The notes under the pieces were generated by a model, which ran no database searches, was not told where the DNA came from, and worked only from the letters and a program-made list of their open reading frames with translations. The position numbers and the translations under genes are program-made. A stretch of DNA of 64,000 bases from Scleroderma bovista (Eukaryota > Basidiomycota > Agaricomycetes > Boletales > Sclerodermataceae), in assembly GCA_037178675.1 (NCBI GenBank), contig JAYMGJ010000212.1, positions 62,001-126,000 of the forward strand. Reading direction: 5' to 3'. Shown one piece after another: positions 26,840 through 38,059 of the stretch (position 1 is the stretch's first letter; every line of letters starts with the position of its first letter).

Positions 26840-29215
26840 ATGCACCAAGGCCTTCTTCACCTAGTACTCGGCGTGTCGGATATAGTGCATGAGCAATCCA
26901 AAGGCTCCTACACCGTGCCTAGTACAAGCATGCTTGCCGCTGTGGAGGTCTTACAAGAAAAAGAACGAGTCGTCTGCTTCCATAGGTCCTATCAATTCAG
27001 GCTCCAGGGCATCTCTGAACGTGCCCTAGCAGCTCTAAATTTTGCTAGGGTTTCCTTCCAGATAGCTGAAAATTGTCGCAACGTATTAGAGGCTCTCAAT
27101 AAGATCGCATCGAGCGAGACCATCGAGGTAGGTTTTCAGCCACGATCCTTTCTCTCCCACATAGACCGGGCCTTTAGGAGGTTATCCCGCTATGTGCAGA
27201 ATGGTTGAGTGATTTACATCTAGAGGTAGAAGAGATCTCCCAAATACCTCTCTTCGAACACACCTTGACACACATGCATACGTCCGTTGTCCCACCAAAA
27301 TCAGGGCATTTCAGGAATATCCTACAGTATGCTTCTTTCCATGTTAAGCTTGAGCGATGGGCACTCATTCATGCGATTACTCAGAGCCATGGCATCCTTG
27401 CAGAAATCTGCGGCAGTGATTATTACGCGCCCACCCGAAATCATTACATGTCTCAAAGTCACCGACGCGAGCTCTGGACAGAATGCCTACGTCATATTCG
27501 ACCCTCATCCACGTCCATTACATCCGGACGGTGCAGGCCTCATATTCAGCTCGTCTTTAGATAATGTTGCAAACATACTTTGGGACATCCTCCATATTCA
27601 CAAGGACCGGATGTCTGCGTCGAATCTACAGTGGGGAGCACAGCTACGCACAAACTGCTCGGGATACATTTTTGTCGCAAAGAATGGGCCTCTTGATACA
27701 GGGAAGTCCATCCTGAAGTCCAGCTTGACCGTCCTGGCTCTCCGCTCCGCGATAAAGGAACTACAGCAGCAGAATGATGCCCTTGCCTTCCGGAATGGAA
27801 AGCACGATGAAGTGGCTACGTTTGAGGATGCCTCTAATCAAGAGACATTGAAGGCAACAAAAGCAACAACGGCGTTATCCCGACAAGAGCATACACAAGG
27901 TCGTCGTGATTATTACCAACTAAATGCAATTGCAGGGCCGTCACGGCTTCCTCTCCATGTCCGTGTTCCATGGTATGACGGCGCTCAGAGCATCTTCTCT
28001 GATAATCCACGTCCAACATCTACAAAGAATTACCAGCAAGACGCAGTTGCAGGACCGTCACAGCTTCCTTCCTATGCCCGCATTCTACAGTATAACGGCG
28101 CCCAGAGAATCTCCGCTGATAATCCACCTCCAGTAACAAAGAAGCAAAGCACGTACGAGTTCGAAGATGATATGGACATGCTGGAGAAAATGCAGATCGA
28201 TTTCTTCAAAGAAGATAGCAAAGAATTGATGCAAAATCTAAATGCTACATTTGAACTGCAGAAGATGTTCGATGCTGAGGACGCAGGGCTGTGTTACCAA
28301 CAAGCAGAACTCGAGTCCTACTTGCAGGCGAGGTTCCATTGCGGTATTTGCTTCGAGGAATGTCCCGAGGATGACGCTGCGAGGGTGGATGGCTGCAAGC
28401 ACATGGTGTGCCGGGGTTGTATGAAGGGTTTTATCAGCGCAAAGATCGCCGAGCACCGTTTTCCTATTCTGTGTCCGATTTGCTCAGCGGATAATACTGG
28501 CCATTCAGCTGCAGGTACGCACCACCCATTCGAAACGCTGTCATTGTGTACTAGATGAACTCGACAGAAATATCTGGTCTGCTCGTCGAACAAATTGGGG
28601 TCACAGAGGAAGAATACGGAATTTGGATAGAAATGGAACTGTCCCAGTTTTCCATCTTGTTGCATTGTCGAGAGTACGCTATGATATCGTCCTGATGCAT
28701 GAAGGCACTAACATTAGATAGGTGTAACCGTTCTGCATTTGTTGATCGAGACGATTACAACGATATGCCCAACATTGCATGCCCCCTACCTGGTTGCAGC
28801 CATATATGGTGCAAATCGTGTCACAGAAGCATTGAAATTAGAGGACCGAAGCATTCCTGTGACGGATCTTCTGAGTTGGACTACCTGATGAAGGAAAGGG
28901 GATGGAAGTACTGTCCCAGTATGTCACTTTCCCGCTCTAGAAAATCTTAGCACGCTCACCAACGTCCACACAAGACTGCAAGACCCCGATTCTGAAGGAA
29001 CATGGGTGCAACCACATGACGGTACAGCTTACGGTTTTTGTGTATTATGTGCTGCGCTAATTTACGCTATTACACAGTGCATCGCTTCGGGCTGCAACTC
29101 TCACTTTTGCTATATCTGTGGAGATCTTATTGTGCGTTCTGCTCTGAGGGACGAAGTTAGCAGGGCAGTCCGTGCACATTATAGGAGATGCCAGTTGTTC
29201 CACGTCCCCCATTAA
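26840..29215 (+). CDS. RBR E3 ubiquitin ligase, copy 2
   Basis: Tandem paralogue of the gene at 23332-25727, same exon order, stop at 29213-29215. RING1 'CGICFEEC...CKHMVCRGC...CPIC' at 28335-28480; IBR 'CPLPGCSHIWCKSC' at about 28780-28835; RING2 'KTPILKEHGCNHM' then 'CIASGCNSHFCYICGDL' at 28975-29130. It keeps the acidic segment 'YEFEDDMDMLEKMQ' before RING1 that copy 3 lacks. The start is uncertain: the frame aligned to copy 3's start (ATG near 26827) is broken by a 1-nt shift, so translation may begin at ATG 26840 instead, giving a slightly different N-terminus. Copies 1 and 2 are the most similar pair in the second half of the protein. Confidence 0.82.
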
Positions 29216-29774
29216 ATAGAGTTCTCTCGGCCCCAAGTCTTATATACTCCGTAGTGGTGAATCTTATGTCTAATATATAAGCAGCGATAGCCGCCGGATG
29301 GCGTCCACTGCTTGTGCGTTCGTCCGCCAGTTGTGGCTGACGCTGATCCGTCATTTGCGCTTTGCTCTCTCATCCGTTGCGCCCTGCTGAACTCAGCAGC
29401 ACGCTCCCAATATGTCGTCGTGTTTCAATGTGCGTCGTGCCAACCGTCCGCCACACTGGCCAGCCTCACGTAGAGTGCTTAACGTATAGGATATCTCCAT
29501 CAGTTTCATGAAGGGAACCATTCCTGCCCGTGCTTTCAGTTCTCGTCTTAAGGCGAACGGCGGGTCGCGATCGGGGGCTCAGAGGCCTAATTATAAGTAC
29601 TGCCGCATCCTGGGAAAACCTCCCGTGTGAAACAAGCTTCCCAGGCCTGGTATCAATGTGCGGTACATAACTTTGAAGACACGAGGTGTTATGCGCCCAG
29701 GGCCATGAAGAGGTGGGTGGCATGGCTCTTGGACTAATACTCGTTTCTCCAAGCGCTCCCCTGAAGTCAGCCCC
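29216..29774. other. Spacer between RBR copies 2 and 3
   Basis: No gene supported. 29250-29460 is a stretch absent from the copy 1-2 spacer. The rest is homologous to the ends of that spacer, confirming unit-wise duplication. Confidence 0.5.
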
Positions 29775-31926
29775 ATGAAGATCGGACGTGCACCGAAGCC
29801 TTCTTCACCCAGTAGTACTCGTACAGCTAGGTGCGCGTCGGATATAGTGCATGAGCAATCCAAAGGCTCCTACACTACTCCTACAAGCATCCTTGCTGTG
29901 GAGGTCTTACAGGGCAAAGAACGAGTCGTCTGCTTTCCTAGGTCCTATCACTCCAGGCTTCAGGGCACCTCTGCATGCGCCCTGGCAGCTCTGAATTTCG
30001 CTAGGGTCTCATTGCGGATAGCTGATAGCAGTTGTCGCCTATTAAGGGCTCTCAATAAGATCGCATCGAGCGAGACAGTCGATGTAGGTTTTCAGCCGCG
30101 ACTATTTCTTTCCCACATAGACCGGTCCTTTAGGAGGTTATCCCGCTATGTGTGGCAGGATGGTTGAACGATTTACATCTGGAGGTTGAAGAGATCTCCC
30201 AAATACCTTTCTTCAAACACACCTTGACACACATGCATACGTCCGTTGTCCCACCACAGTTAGGGCATTTCAGGAATATCCTACAGTATGCTTCTTTCCA
30301 TGTTAAGCTTGAGCGATGGGCACTCATTCATGCGATTACTCAGAGCCATGGCATCTTTGCAGAAATCTGCGGCGGTGATTATTACGCGCCTACCCGATAT
30401 CATTACATGTCTCCAAGTCACCGACGCGAACTCTGGACAGAATGCCTACGTCATATTCGACCCTCATCCACGTCCATTACATCCGGATGGTGCTGGCCTC
30501 ATATTCAACTCGTCTCTGGATAATGCTGCAAACATACTTGGGGGCATTCTCCATGTTCATAAGGACCGGATATCTTCATCGAATTTACAGTGGGGAGCAC
30601 AGCTACGCACAGACTGCTCGGGATACTTTTTTGTCGCAAAGTGTTGGCGCCGTTATACAGGGAAGTCCGTCCTGAAATCTAGCTTAACCGTCCTGGCTCT
30701 CCGCTCCGCAATACAACAGCAGAACGATGCCCTTGCCTTCCGGAATGGAAAGCACGATGAAGTGGCTACGCTCGAGGATGCCTCTAATCAAGAGACATTG
30801 AAGGCAACAAAAGCAACAACGGCGTTATCCCGACAAGAGCATACACAAGGTCGTCGCGATTATTACCAACTAAATGCTGTTGCAGGACCATCACGGCTTC
30901 CCTTCCATGACCGCGTCCCACAGTATAATGGCGCTCAGGGCATTAATCCACCTCCACTACCTCCAAGAAAGCTGCGGAACGCCTTTGATGCTAAGGACGC
31001 AGTGCCGCGTTACCAAGAAGCAGAACTCAAGTCCCCCTTGCGGAAACGGTTCGATTGTGGCATCTGCCTTGAGAAATGTCCCGAAGACGACGCTGCGAGG
31101 GTGGATGGCTGTGGGCACACGATGTGCCGGAGCTGTATGAAGGGTTTCATCACCGCAAAGATCGCAGAGCACCGTTTTCCTATTCTTTGTCCGATTTGCA
31201 CAGTGGATAATGGTGGGCGTCCAGCTGCAGGTACGCATCACTCATTTGAATGCGATCAATCATGTAACGAAGGCACTCGGCAGAAATTTCCCGTCTGCTT
31301 GTCGAACAGATTGGAATCACAGAGGAAGAATTTGGAATTTGGACAGAGATGGAACTGTCTCAATATTCGATCTTGTTGCGCTGCCGAAAGTATGCTATGA
31401 TATCGAGCCGATGCATACAGACACTAACGATAGAAAGGTGCAAACGTTCTGCATTTGTGGATCGAGATGATTACAACGAGATGTCCGAGATCACATGTCC
31501 CCTACCTGGTTGCAGTTACGTGTGGTGCAAATTTTGTCACCGGCGCATTAAGACTAAGGGGCCGAAGCACTCATGCGACGGGTCTTCTGAGCTGGATCAC
31601 TTGGTGAAGACAAAAGGATGGAAGTACTGTCCCAGTACGTCAATTTCCTGCTCTGGAAAACCTTCGTGCGCTCACCAACTTTCGACAAGATTGTAAAACT
31701 CCGATTCAGAAGGACAATGGGTGCAACCACATGACAGTACGTTCACGGTTTCCTGTGCACCATATACTGTACTGATTCGTGCCATTAGTGCATTGCTCCG
31801 GGCTGCAACACTCACTTTTGCTATATCTGTGGGGACCTCATCGTCCGTTCTGCAGTGGGGGGTGAAATCAACAGGGCGGTCACCTCCCATTACACGAAAT
31901 GTCAGTTGCTCCAGGTGCCCGAGTAG
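29775..31926 (+). CDS. RBR E3 ubiquitin ligase, copy 3 (internally shortened)
   Basis: Third tandem paralogue, ATG 29775 ('MKIGRAPKPSSPS'), stop TAG 31924-31926. It keeps the N-terminal conserved domain, the coiled coil, RING1 'CGICLEKC...CGHTMCRSC...CPIC' (31055-31200), IBR 'CPLPGCSYVWCKFC' (31495-31540) and RING2 'CKTPIQKDNGCNHM' (about 31688-31733) with 'CIAPGCNTHFCYICGDL' following. Compared with copies 1 and 2, it lacks the second 'AGPSQ' repeat and the acidic 'DDMDMLEKMQ' linker before RING1, a loss of roughly 80 residues. All zinc ligands I can align are present, so it may be active with altered substrate or partner binding. It is the most diverged copy. Confidence 0.82.
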
Positions 31927-32194
31927 GATATTAGTCCACCTGTCAATCTCTTGGTCCCATATAGTGTACATCGCAGTGATGCTCAGCGTAGAGGATGCTT
32001 TACAGGATGACTTGAGCAAATGCGGAATCGAGAACGGAGGCCAATAATATTCATGAGTGACACCCGTGGTGTCCAAGTATTTCCGACGAAAATACAAGCT
32101 GTTCCTCAAAGGAGAAACGTGCTGCCGTGTTGTAGAGCGGTAATCCCAACACTAGCTGCATTGCACCATAGCCCCCAAAACCCAGTGCATCACT
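31927..32194. other. Spacer after RBR cluster
   Basis: Short non-coding stretch between convergent genes; nothing recognised. Confidence 0.4.
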
Positions 32195-32574
32195 TCAAGC
32201 GTCTCTAGCCTCTTGGTTCTTGAATTGCTTCGCCCACTGTAATTCAATTGAGCACGGGAACAAACGAAGGTTAAAGAAGGGCGCACCATCATCGACGGTA
32301 TGGGCCGATCTGGTGCAATATATCTCACCTGGGGGACACACGTCTCATGTCAACCACTGGATGCACAAACGGAACCAACAGGACAACTCACCTCCCGCTC
32401 AGCGCTTACGTTCCACACTCCATACGCGATGGCCAGTATACCCATGAAAGTAACAGCGGTGTTTGTTCGCCAGTTTGCAGGACGCGACCACCAGCCACCT
32501 GCAGTTCCATTTGATCGAGGTTCAGAACGGAAGAAAACGGTTGAGTGTGTACAGACCTGATGGTGTCCAGACAT
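32195..32574 (-). CDS. Small single-pass membrane protein, possibly mitochondrial
   Basis: Three exons on the minus strand: 32574-32392, 32328-32287, 32236-32195, all joined in frame; 88 residues. After a short N-terminus come 'GGWWSRPANWRTNTA', a hydrophobic segment 'VTFMGILAIAYGVWNVS', then 'RPIPSMMWAKQF' and a charged tail. The compact layout (Trp-rich head, one membrane segment, short basic/acidic tail) resembles small accessory subunits of mitochondrial inner-membrane complexes such as complex I, but I do not recognise the family with confidence. The start is uncertain: the first 30 residues could instead be 5' untranslated sequence with a different first exon. Both introns are about 50-63 nt with clean GT-AG ends, which supports a real gene. 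Confidence 0.6.
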
Positions 32575-32802
32575 GCTTTGGATACGGATAACGCGCTCCA
32601 CCACCCTGTGGATAATAAACATCAGTTTCTGGCTGCCAACGGCTTCAAATTAAGGTGCACCATTTGTGTGTTGTGCAACTCGAATAACGATGATCGCGGT
32701 GGTGAGATTCGGAAGCAAACCCTAACCTTAGATCGTGGGAGAAGTGCACCGCCACTCCTTCCAAGCCTATCGGGGGTAGATCCGATGATTCAATTCATCT
32801 TG

Positions 32803-33012
32803 CTACCACCTCGAGCTAACAGTGCGCAAGATTTCGCAGGTCCATGCGCCTTTCCTGACCGACGACACGTAGGATTCTTCTCGCTTGCAGAATACAGCGT
32901 ACTTCTGTCCGCGGATGTCGGAGTAATCCAGGTTCCATTCATAGATCCATCCATTCTCAGGGAATAGGCGTAAGGCCCAAGGACCGATAACTCCTCTTTT
33001 GAAACCTCTGGA
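32803..33012 (-). pseudogene. Unrecognised protein-like ORF fragment
   Basis: A minus-strand frame without a start reads 'FKRGVIGPWALRLFPENGW', then 'YEWNLDYSDIRGQKYAVFC', 'WTCEILRTVSSRW' and a stop at 32803-32805. The aromatic- and charge-balanced composition looks like real protein rather than chance, but it is bounded on the 5' side by an in-frame stop unless a splice acceptor (CAG near 33008) is used, and no upstream exon is evident before the CE16 gene. I cannot name it. It may be a gene remnant or a last exon. Confidence 0.35.
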
Positions 33013-33140
33013 TCAGACAGTGACATTTTTCGGACTGCTCGTTAACCTATTAAGCCAGACTGAGGCATCCTCGGGCCAGGACACTATATAACAACAGCCC
33101 CCGCTGTTCCCAAGCCCATCTCTCGCAGCTAATTTCGCGG

Positions 33141-34539
33141 ATGAACATCCCTGTCACCTTGTTATACCCTCTTCTAACATTATATGGTTTTCATACCTTA
33201 CTCTTCGGACTATTTCGGCATCTCCTCCCGCGATTGTATCCCGGTGAGTGATGCAGTCTCTTCCATCGACATTGCACTATTGTACGTGTGGCCTGATGCC
33301 TACCCTCTTTTCATGAAGACCCGTACAAGCCAAAAGTACACCTCGCTGTCCATCCTCGCTGTGGACCTCTCTATGGAAACTTCTCCGACGTGAACGCAGG
33401 ACTTGATATGACGAAGTATACAACAATCGTTTCCTTCGGGGTGAGTTACCCTTCTCAATGCGTGTATTCGCACGTGGAGGGAGACTCTCTCGGACCAAAC
33501 TACGATACAGGACTCCTACACGGATGGTGGTAGACATGATGGAGGATATCTTGCACCGGCGGTGGTCAATCCACCAGATGCGTTCGCAGGCGGCCGCTCG
33601 ACGAATGGTAAGGTTTGGGTCGAACACCTCGCAGATGACGTCGGAGCCAGGCTTATGGACTATGCGGTGAGCTCGACTTTGGTGCATTTATAGTGCGGTA
33701 GCTTGAATCGCAGTCTAGTGGTCGAGTGCCGTGACCAACATTAGCTTGTGGCCAGACAACCCTTTCCCAAGGGACTTTATCATGCAAAGTGAGAGTCGCA
33801 ATCGTATGTGATGATATCCATAGAATGACATGCACCCAGCAACGTTGTTTCTCGATCAGTCGCATTATCTTGACCCAGAGACGACACTTTATACCATATT
33901 TTTTGGGATCAAGTCAGATATGTTTATCGTCTGTTTATATCTGTCACTGACAGATGTCACAGTGACTGGGAAGACTCATTCAGTACACATAATATGCTAC
34001 CTTTTTCGCGAATACCTGGCTGATATACCGTAAACAGTCGACGGGAATAACCTGCCACAAGCAGCGGCAGATCTGCTTGGCCAAATAGCCCTTCTCTCCC
34101 AGCCCCCAACCAATGCACGCAACTTCCTCGTGACTGATGTCTATGGACGCGGCAGCCACAACGAATGGGGCGAAGCGTGGCTTCAAGCTATCTTTGATGG
34201 GCTTGTCAAGTTCCATACTCAATCATCTCACCGCTTGAACGTAGCATTCGCCAACTTTGCAACCATCTGGGACGGAGTGCTTGGTCCCGATCCAGGTTAC
34301 GAGGCTTTCGGGTATGTTAGCACGGATGCCTGTAACCCGGGGAATACCACTGCGTATACGTGTTTGGACCCTGATCATTATTTCTACTGGTTCTATGGGT
34401 GGGCCTAGTCCATTTATGTCGGTCGTGCTAGCGGCAAGTGATGCTAATGGTGTCGGGATGCAGGCACCCATCTGGAGTGACACATCGGATTATGGCCGAT
34501 TATGTCTACGAAGTCTTGGAGTGGTGTCGGGTCCCGTAG
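33141..34539 (+). CDS. Carbohydrate esterase family 16 (GDSL-type acetylesterase)
   Basis: Eight exons: 33141-33243, 33319-33440, 33511-33666, 33719-33788, 33840-33912, 33963-33982, 34038-34398, 34464-34539; 981 nt, 326 residues. Block I is 'SFGDSYTDGG' with the nucleophile Ser split from its Gly by an intron. Then 'PAVVNPP.AFAGGRSTNG', 'WVEHLADD', block 'FGIND' (oxyanion Asn), 'NFLVTDVYGRG', and near the end 'HPSGVTHRIMADYV' with the catalytic His. These are signatures of fungal CE16, which removes acetyl groups from xylo-oligosaccharides and similar plant sugars outside the cell. The N-terminal ~30 residues are strongly hydrophobic ('LLYPLLTLYGFHTLLFGLF') and may be a signal peptide or membrane anchor. 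One exon is only 20 nt (33963-33982), placed because it restores 'GINDWEDSF'. First-exon choice is less certain than the rest. Confidence 0.87.
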
Positions 34540-34944
34540 TATTGCATGGTCCCCCTTGTTCCACCTTGAGCTGGCTTGAGCAAAGGAAGACTATATTTTT
34601 TTCTGTAAGTTAAAAACTTAATTTTGTATCCCCTATTTTTTGTAGTTGGTAAACACAGAGTCAGGTTGGAGTTTTTCAAACTGGTGACTGATTTCACGGC
34701 CACATTTTTGATAAGCATACTCTGGGTGTAGATCAATCTAAATCGCTGATGCCTAGGCGATTATCAGCTGTGTACTTGGGTTCAATGCCAATACTATCAC
34801 TTACACCCCCACCCATTCAGCAGTCATAGAAATGTCACCATATGTCACCGGTGTCACACGGATTCCAGTTTTTCACATTTGGCTTTACTATATCTGGTGA
34901 TCGCAATAACGATCCCGACACAGCATACACAAAATAATAATACA

Positions 34945-37900
34945 CTACAAGGAATCAAGGTCGCACCAATTCTCCCAACACTCACTGTTAATTCCAGTTC
35001 CGGGGTTCATGGACCTACGATGTGCCGTAAAACGTTTCAAGGGATCATAGTAGATCCTTTTCCAGGGATAACACGTCTGCAAGAGGCCGTCCCACGCACT
35101 TGGTTCGTTCCCAACTGGAACCAAGATCTTTGGGGAGAGGCCGGCAACCCAAAAATCATACGTGGTGTAACTTCCCTCACCGGTAGACTCCACGTATGAA
35201 AGGCTGGGGCGACCATTCTTGGCTGTATAATCCACGCGCGCAAGGCTAGGAGTTTTTGCAGCAAGAGCGAAGACGATTCGGATGATGGGAACGTTGGCAG
35301 GGGATCCTATTCTGAGGGAGCAAGGGTCCATATCGTGGAAGAGATGCAACTGCGGGGAGTTGGTATATTCTTCATCATCCGTGACTTGAAACATGATAAC
35401 CCCGATATTATCTGCTCTTATTTCATCGCCTTTCAACAAAAAGGGGATAATGCCGTCGACAGCAAGACCACTTGGGCATAGCACTGCAGCGCCTCGGGTC
35501 ATCAAACGCATCAGGTAATTGACATGAATGAGCTCCTCCTCATGAACTTTGACGAAACGGGTGAAGTAGACTTTACTGTCTTCGAATGCGTCTGCCAGCA
35601 ATGACTCGGTTTGATTTAAGCCCTCCGATCCGAAGTGCCATCCTTGGGAGTCAACGATGCTAACATGGTCATTGGAGGCAGAAGAGGGTGTGCAAAAGAG
35701 GGACGCCAGTAGTTCAGTGAGGCTGCACCACCGCTGGTTGTTGGGAGGTCGAGCAAAGCAATCAGCAGGTCCCACCGCCTCGTCGCGTGCCATAGTGAAA
35801 AGTAGTGCCACTATCAATCCTCCTAGCTTGCCTTTGTTCACCGGAAACTCGTTCAGAATGACCTGCAATACCTGAGGAGGACTGAACCGCTGGGTAGTCA
35901 TCACAAAATATGCCGCCTCTGAAAGTACTGGTTCAGAAGGTGACACAGTGATCATGGTCTCAAGGCTATGATCGACCTTAAGAACGACCCGCATGTGCCA
36001 ATGGACTTGCTCCTTCTCCAAGTCTGATACTGGCAAGGGATACATAGCAGTGAGAAATTCAATAGGAATTCGCTGAGCAAGACACGCGAACATTTGCGCG
36101 TTTGAGAGAACGTGAGGTTGTTTTGGATCTGCAGGGCCACCCAACAGCTTCTGGGTTGCAAAGAGGAATATTGTTTGCCCTTGTCCCCGCCGAAATCTAA
36201 GAGGGAATCTAGGGTAAAGGTTAGCTGGAGTCGAACGGAGTGAGTATTTAATACATACAGAGGTCGACCGTATGATATTAAGTGCTCCTCAGAGGTAACT
36301 TGGGAAAGCTTGACCGTCTTGCGAAGGTCCAAGGGTAGCGCAAACATGTCGAAACCGAGCTCACAGAATGGTGAAATAACTTCCCCTTCGCGGAGCATTC
36401 TGGCTGAGACGTCAAGTCCTGTGGCAGGGGTGTTCCCAAACAAGGAGCCAGAAGTCGAAAGAAAGAGTGTGAAGAGTGATAAGGTACGAAGTCCTCGTAT
36501 TGCACGACGCATCTCGCCAAAGCGGGACCATGAACCCTCGTCTTGTGGCTCTGTCAGGGTATGAGCTTCATCGAATGCGAGGACGACCAAAGGGTGTTCA
36601 GATGCTTGGGGTTTGGGGTTTGATCTTCTTCGCTTGTTTGGTGGCTCCTCAGCTGGCAGTTCAGGTACTGACTCATCTCCAAGGGCTTTGCACAGTTCTT
36701 CGAATGGCTTACGCAACGGAAAGGCAGTGTCAAGCAACATTTGATCTATATCGTCCTCCGATGGACACTTTTCAGAAGGGAAATACACCGAATACTTGAG
36801 ATAAAAGCCCTTGCACGTCCCATAAGCTAGGAGGAATTCGACATGTAGCGTTTCATACCTCAGCAAGGGTTTGAACGGTGTGATAAAATTCCTTCCGGTA
36901 TGGACCATGGTCTCCGAACTCCATGCCATCCTTCATATAGTTCCAAAATTTCTCGGCGGTAGGTTCCTTGATCTCCTTCAGAACAGCAGCTGTCTGAACA
37001 AATAATCCGTGAAGGAATGAGCAGCTCCGAAGGAAAGCGTCTCTTTGTGTTGTACTCCCGGTGAGATAAATATGCGCTGGACCGTCTGGAGGAGGATATC
37101 CTGGAGTTGAGAACATCCAGCATCGAAGGGAAACACAGGAATGAATAAGAAGGCATACCGTTTGAGTTAAGTTCCCGTAGGTTAACAGGAATCACGAAGT
37201 GGAATTTGCTTATTTGATCGACAGCGCGAGATTTACCCATTCCCGAAGATTGGACAATGGAGGAGTATTTCGCATAAGAATGTTGATTTAGATCTGATGA
37301 AACCTTCTTGAAGCACTCTTGTATACAACCCCAGAGAAGGTTTGCACCCTCCCCAACATACTCCTCTTCCCAAGCACTTTCAGTAGCTAATCATGTAAAG
37401 AAGTGAATAAAGCCTCTAAAATTATATAAAAAGAAGCCCACCGCATGGTTTGTACTCGTGCTTTTCTTCAAAATTTCAATGTTAATATGATATCCACGCG
37501 ATCTTGAACTGTCATTCACTTCGTCGAAGCAGTTCTACAATGGGTCGTTAGATGTACAATCACTGGATACAGACAAGTCCTTACTCAAAAGCCGCACAAA
37601 CTTATAACCACGCTTCGAGCCCTCTAATAACAGAGTTCGGAGCCCGGGCTCGCTCTTTATGACGATTTCGCATTCCACAAGAGCACGATACTTTGGGAGC
37701 AGGCGACTCCCCGACTGTTTAACAATAGAGTGAAGGACGTAGGGTGAGAGAAAGTCCAAGTTTTGGGGAGTTAAGGGGAGAAAGTGCTGGCGAATCTCCT
37801 CATCCAGTTTTTCGTGTGCCCCCTCTTCAAAGTCGTCTTCAACGTACTCCAGGTCTGTGGGTTTATCGATCTCCATGGTGGTGGAGAAGGTGTGCATTTT

Positions 37901-38059
37901 CAGACTCCTGAGGTGTGAGTTCGGCAAGTGCCAAACATATGACGACACACCTAAACTCGGGAAGTGCCGACCACCTATGGATATAGAATTCCTTCTCTCA
38001 ACCGCCGAATTTATCTCTGAATCGTCTGACGCAGACATCTCACTACTACCTCCACGCAT
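34945..38059 (-). CDS. Large P-loop NTPase of an uncharacterised fungal family
   Basis: Minus-strand multi-exon gene, stop at 34945-34947; the N-terminal frame opens at 38059, with alternative methionines such as 37876. A Walker A-type 'SSGMGKS' followed by 'AVDQISK' lies near 37245-37215, and a Walker B-type 'PLVVLAFDEAHTL' near 36590-36550. Other landmarks: 'STTQRDAFLRSC' (37040), 'KRRRSNPK', 'AAYFVMTTQRFSPP', and a long C-terminal region that ends 'WCDLDSL'. Similar predicted proteins recur in many agaricomycete genomes, usually as multi-copy hypothetical proteins; I cannot give a function. The layout (N-terminal region, single P-loop ATPase core, C-terminal region) would fit an AAA- or STAND-like switch. 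The join around 37500-37550 is doubtful: an in-frame TAG there requires a very short intron or a break, so the gene could be disrupted. Confidence 0.66.

Noticed and set aside
34943..34954. CACTACAAGG, similar to a CACTA-type terminal repeat
   Set aside because: It overlaps the 3' end of the NTPase gene, has no inverted partner at a sensible distance and no target duplication; probably chance.
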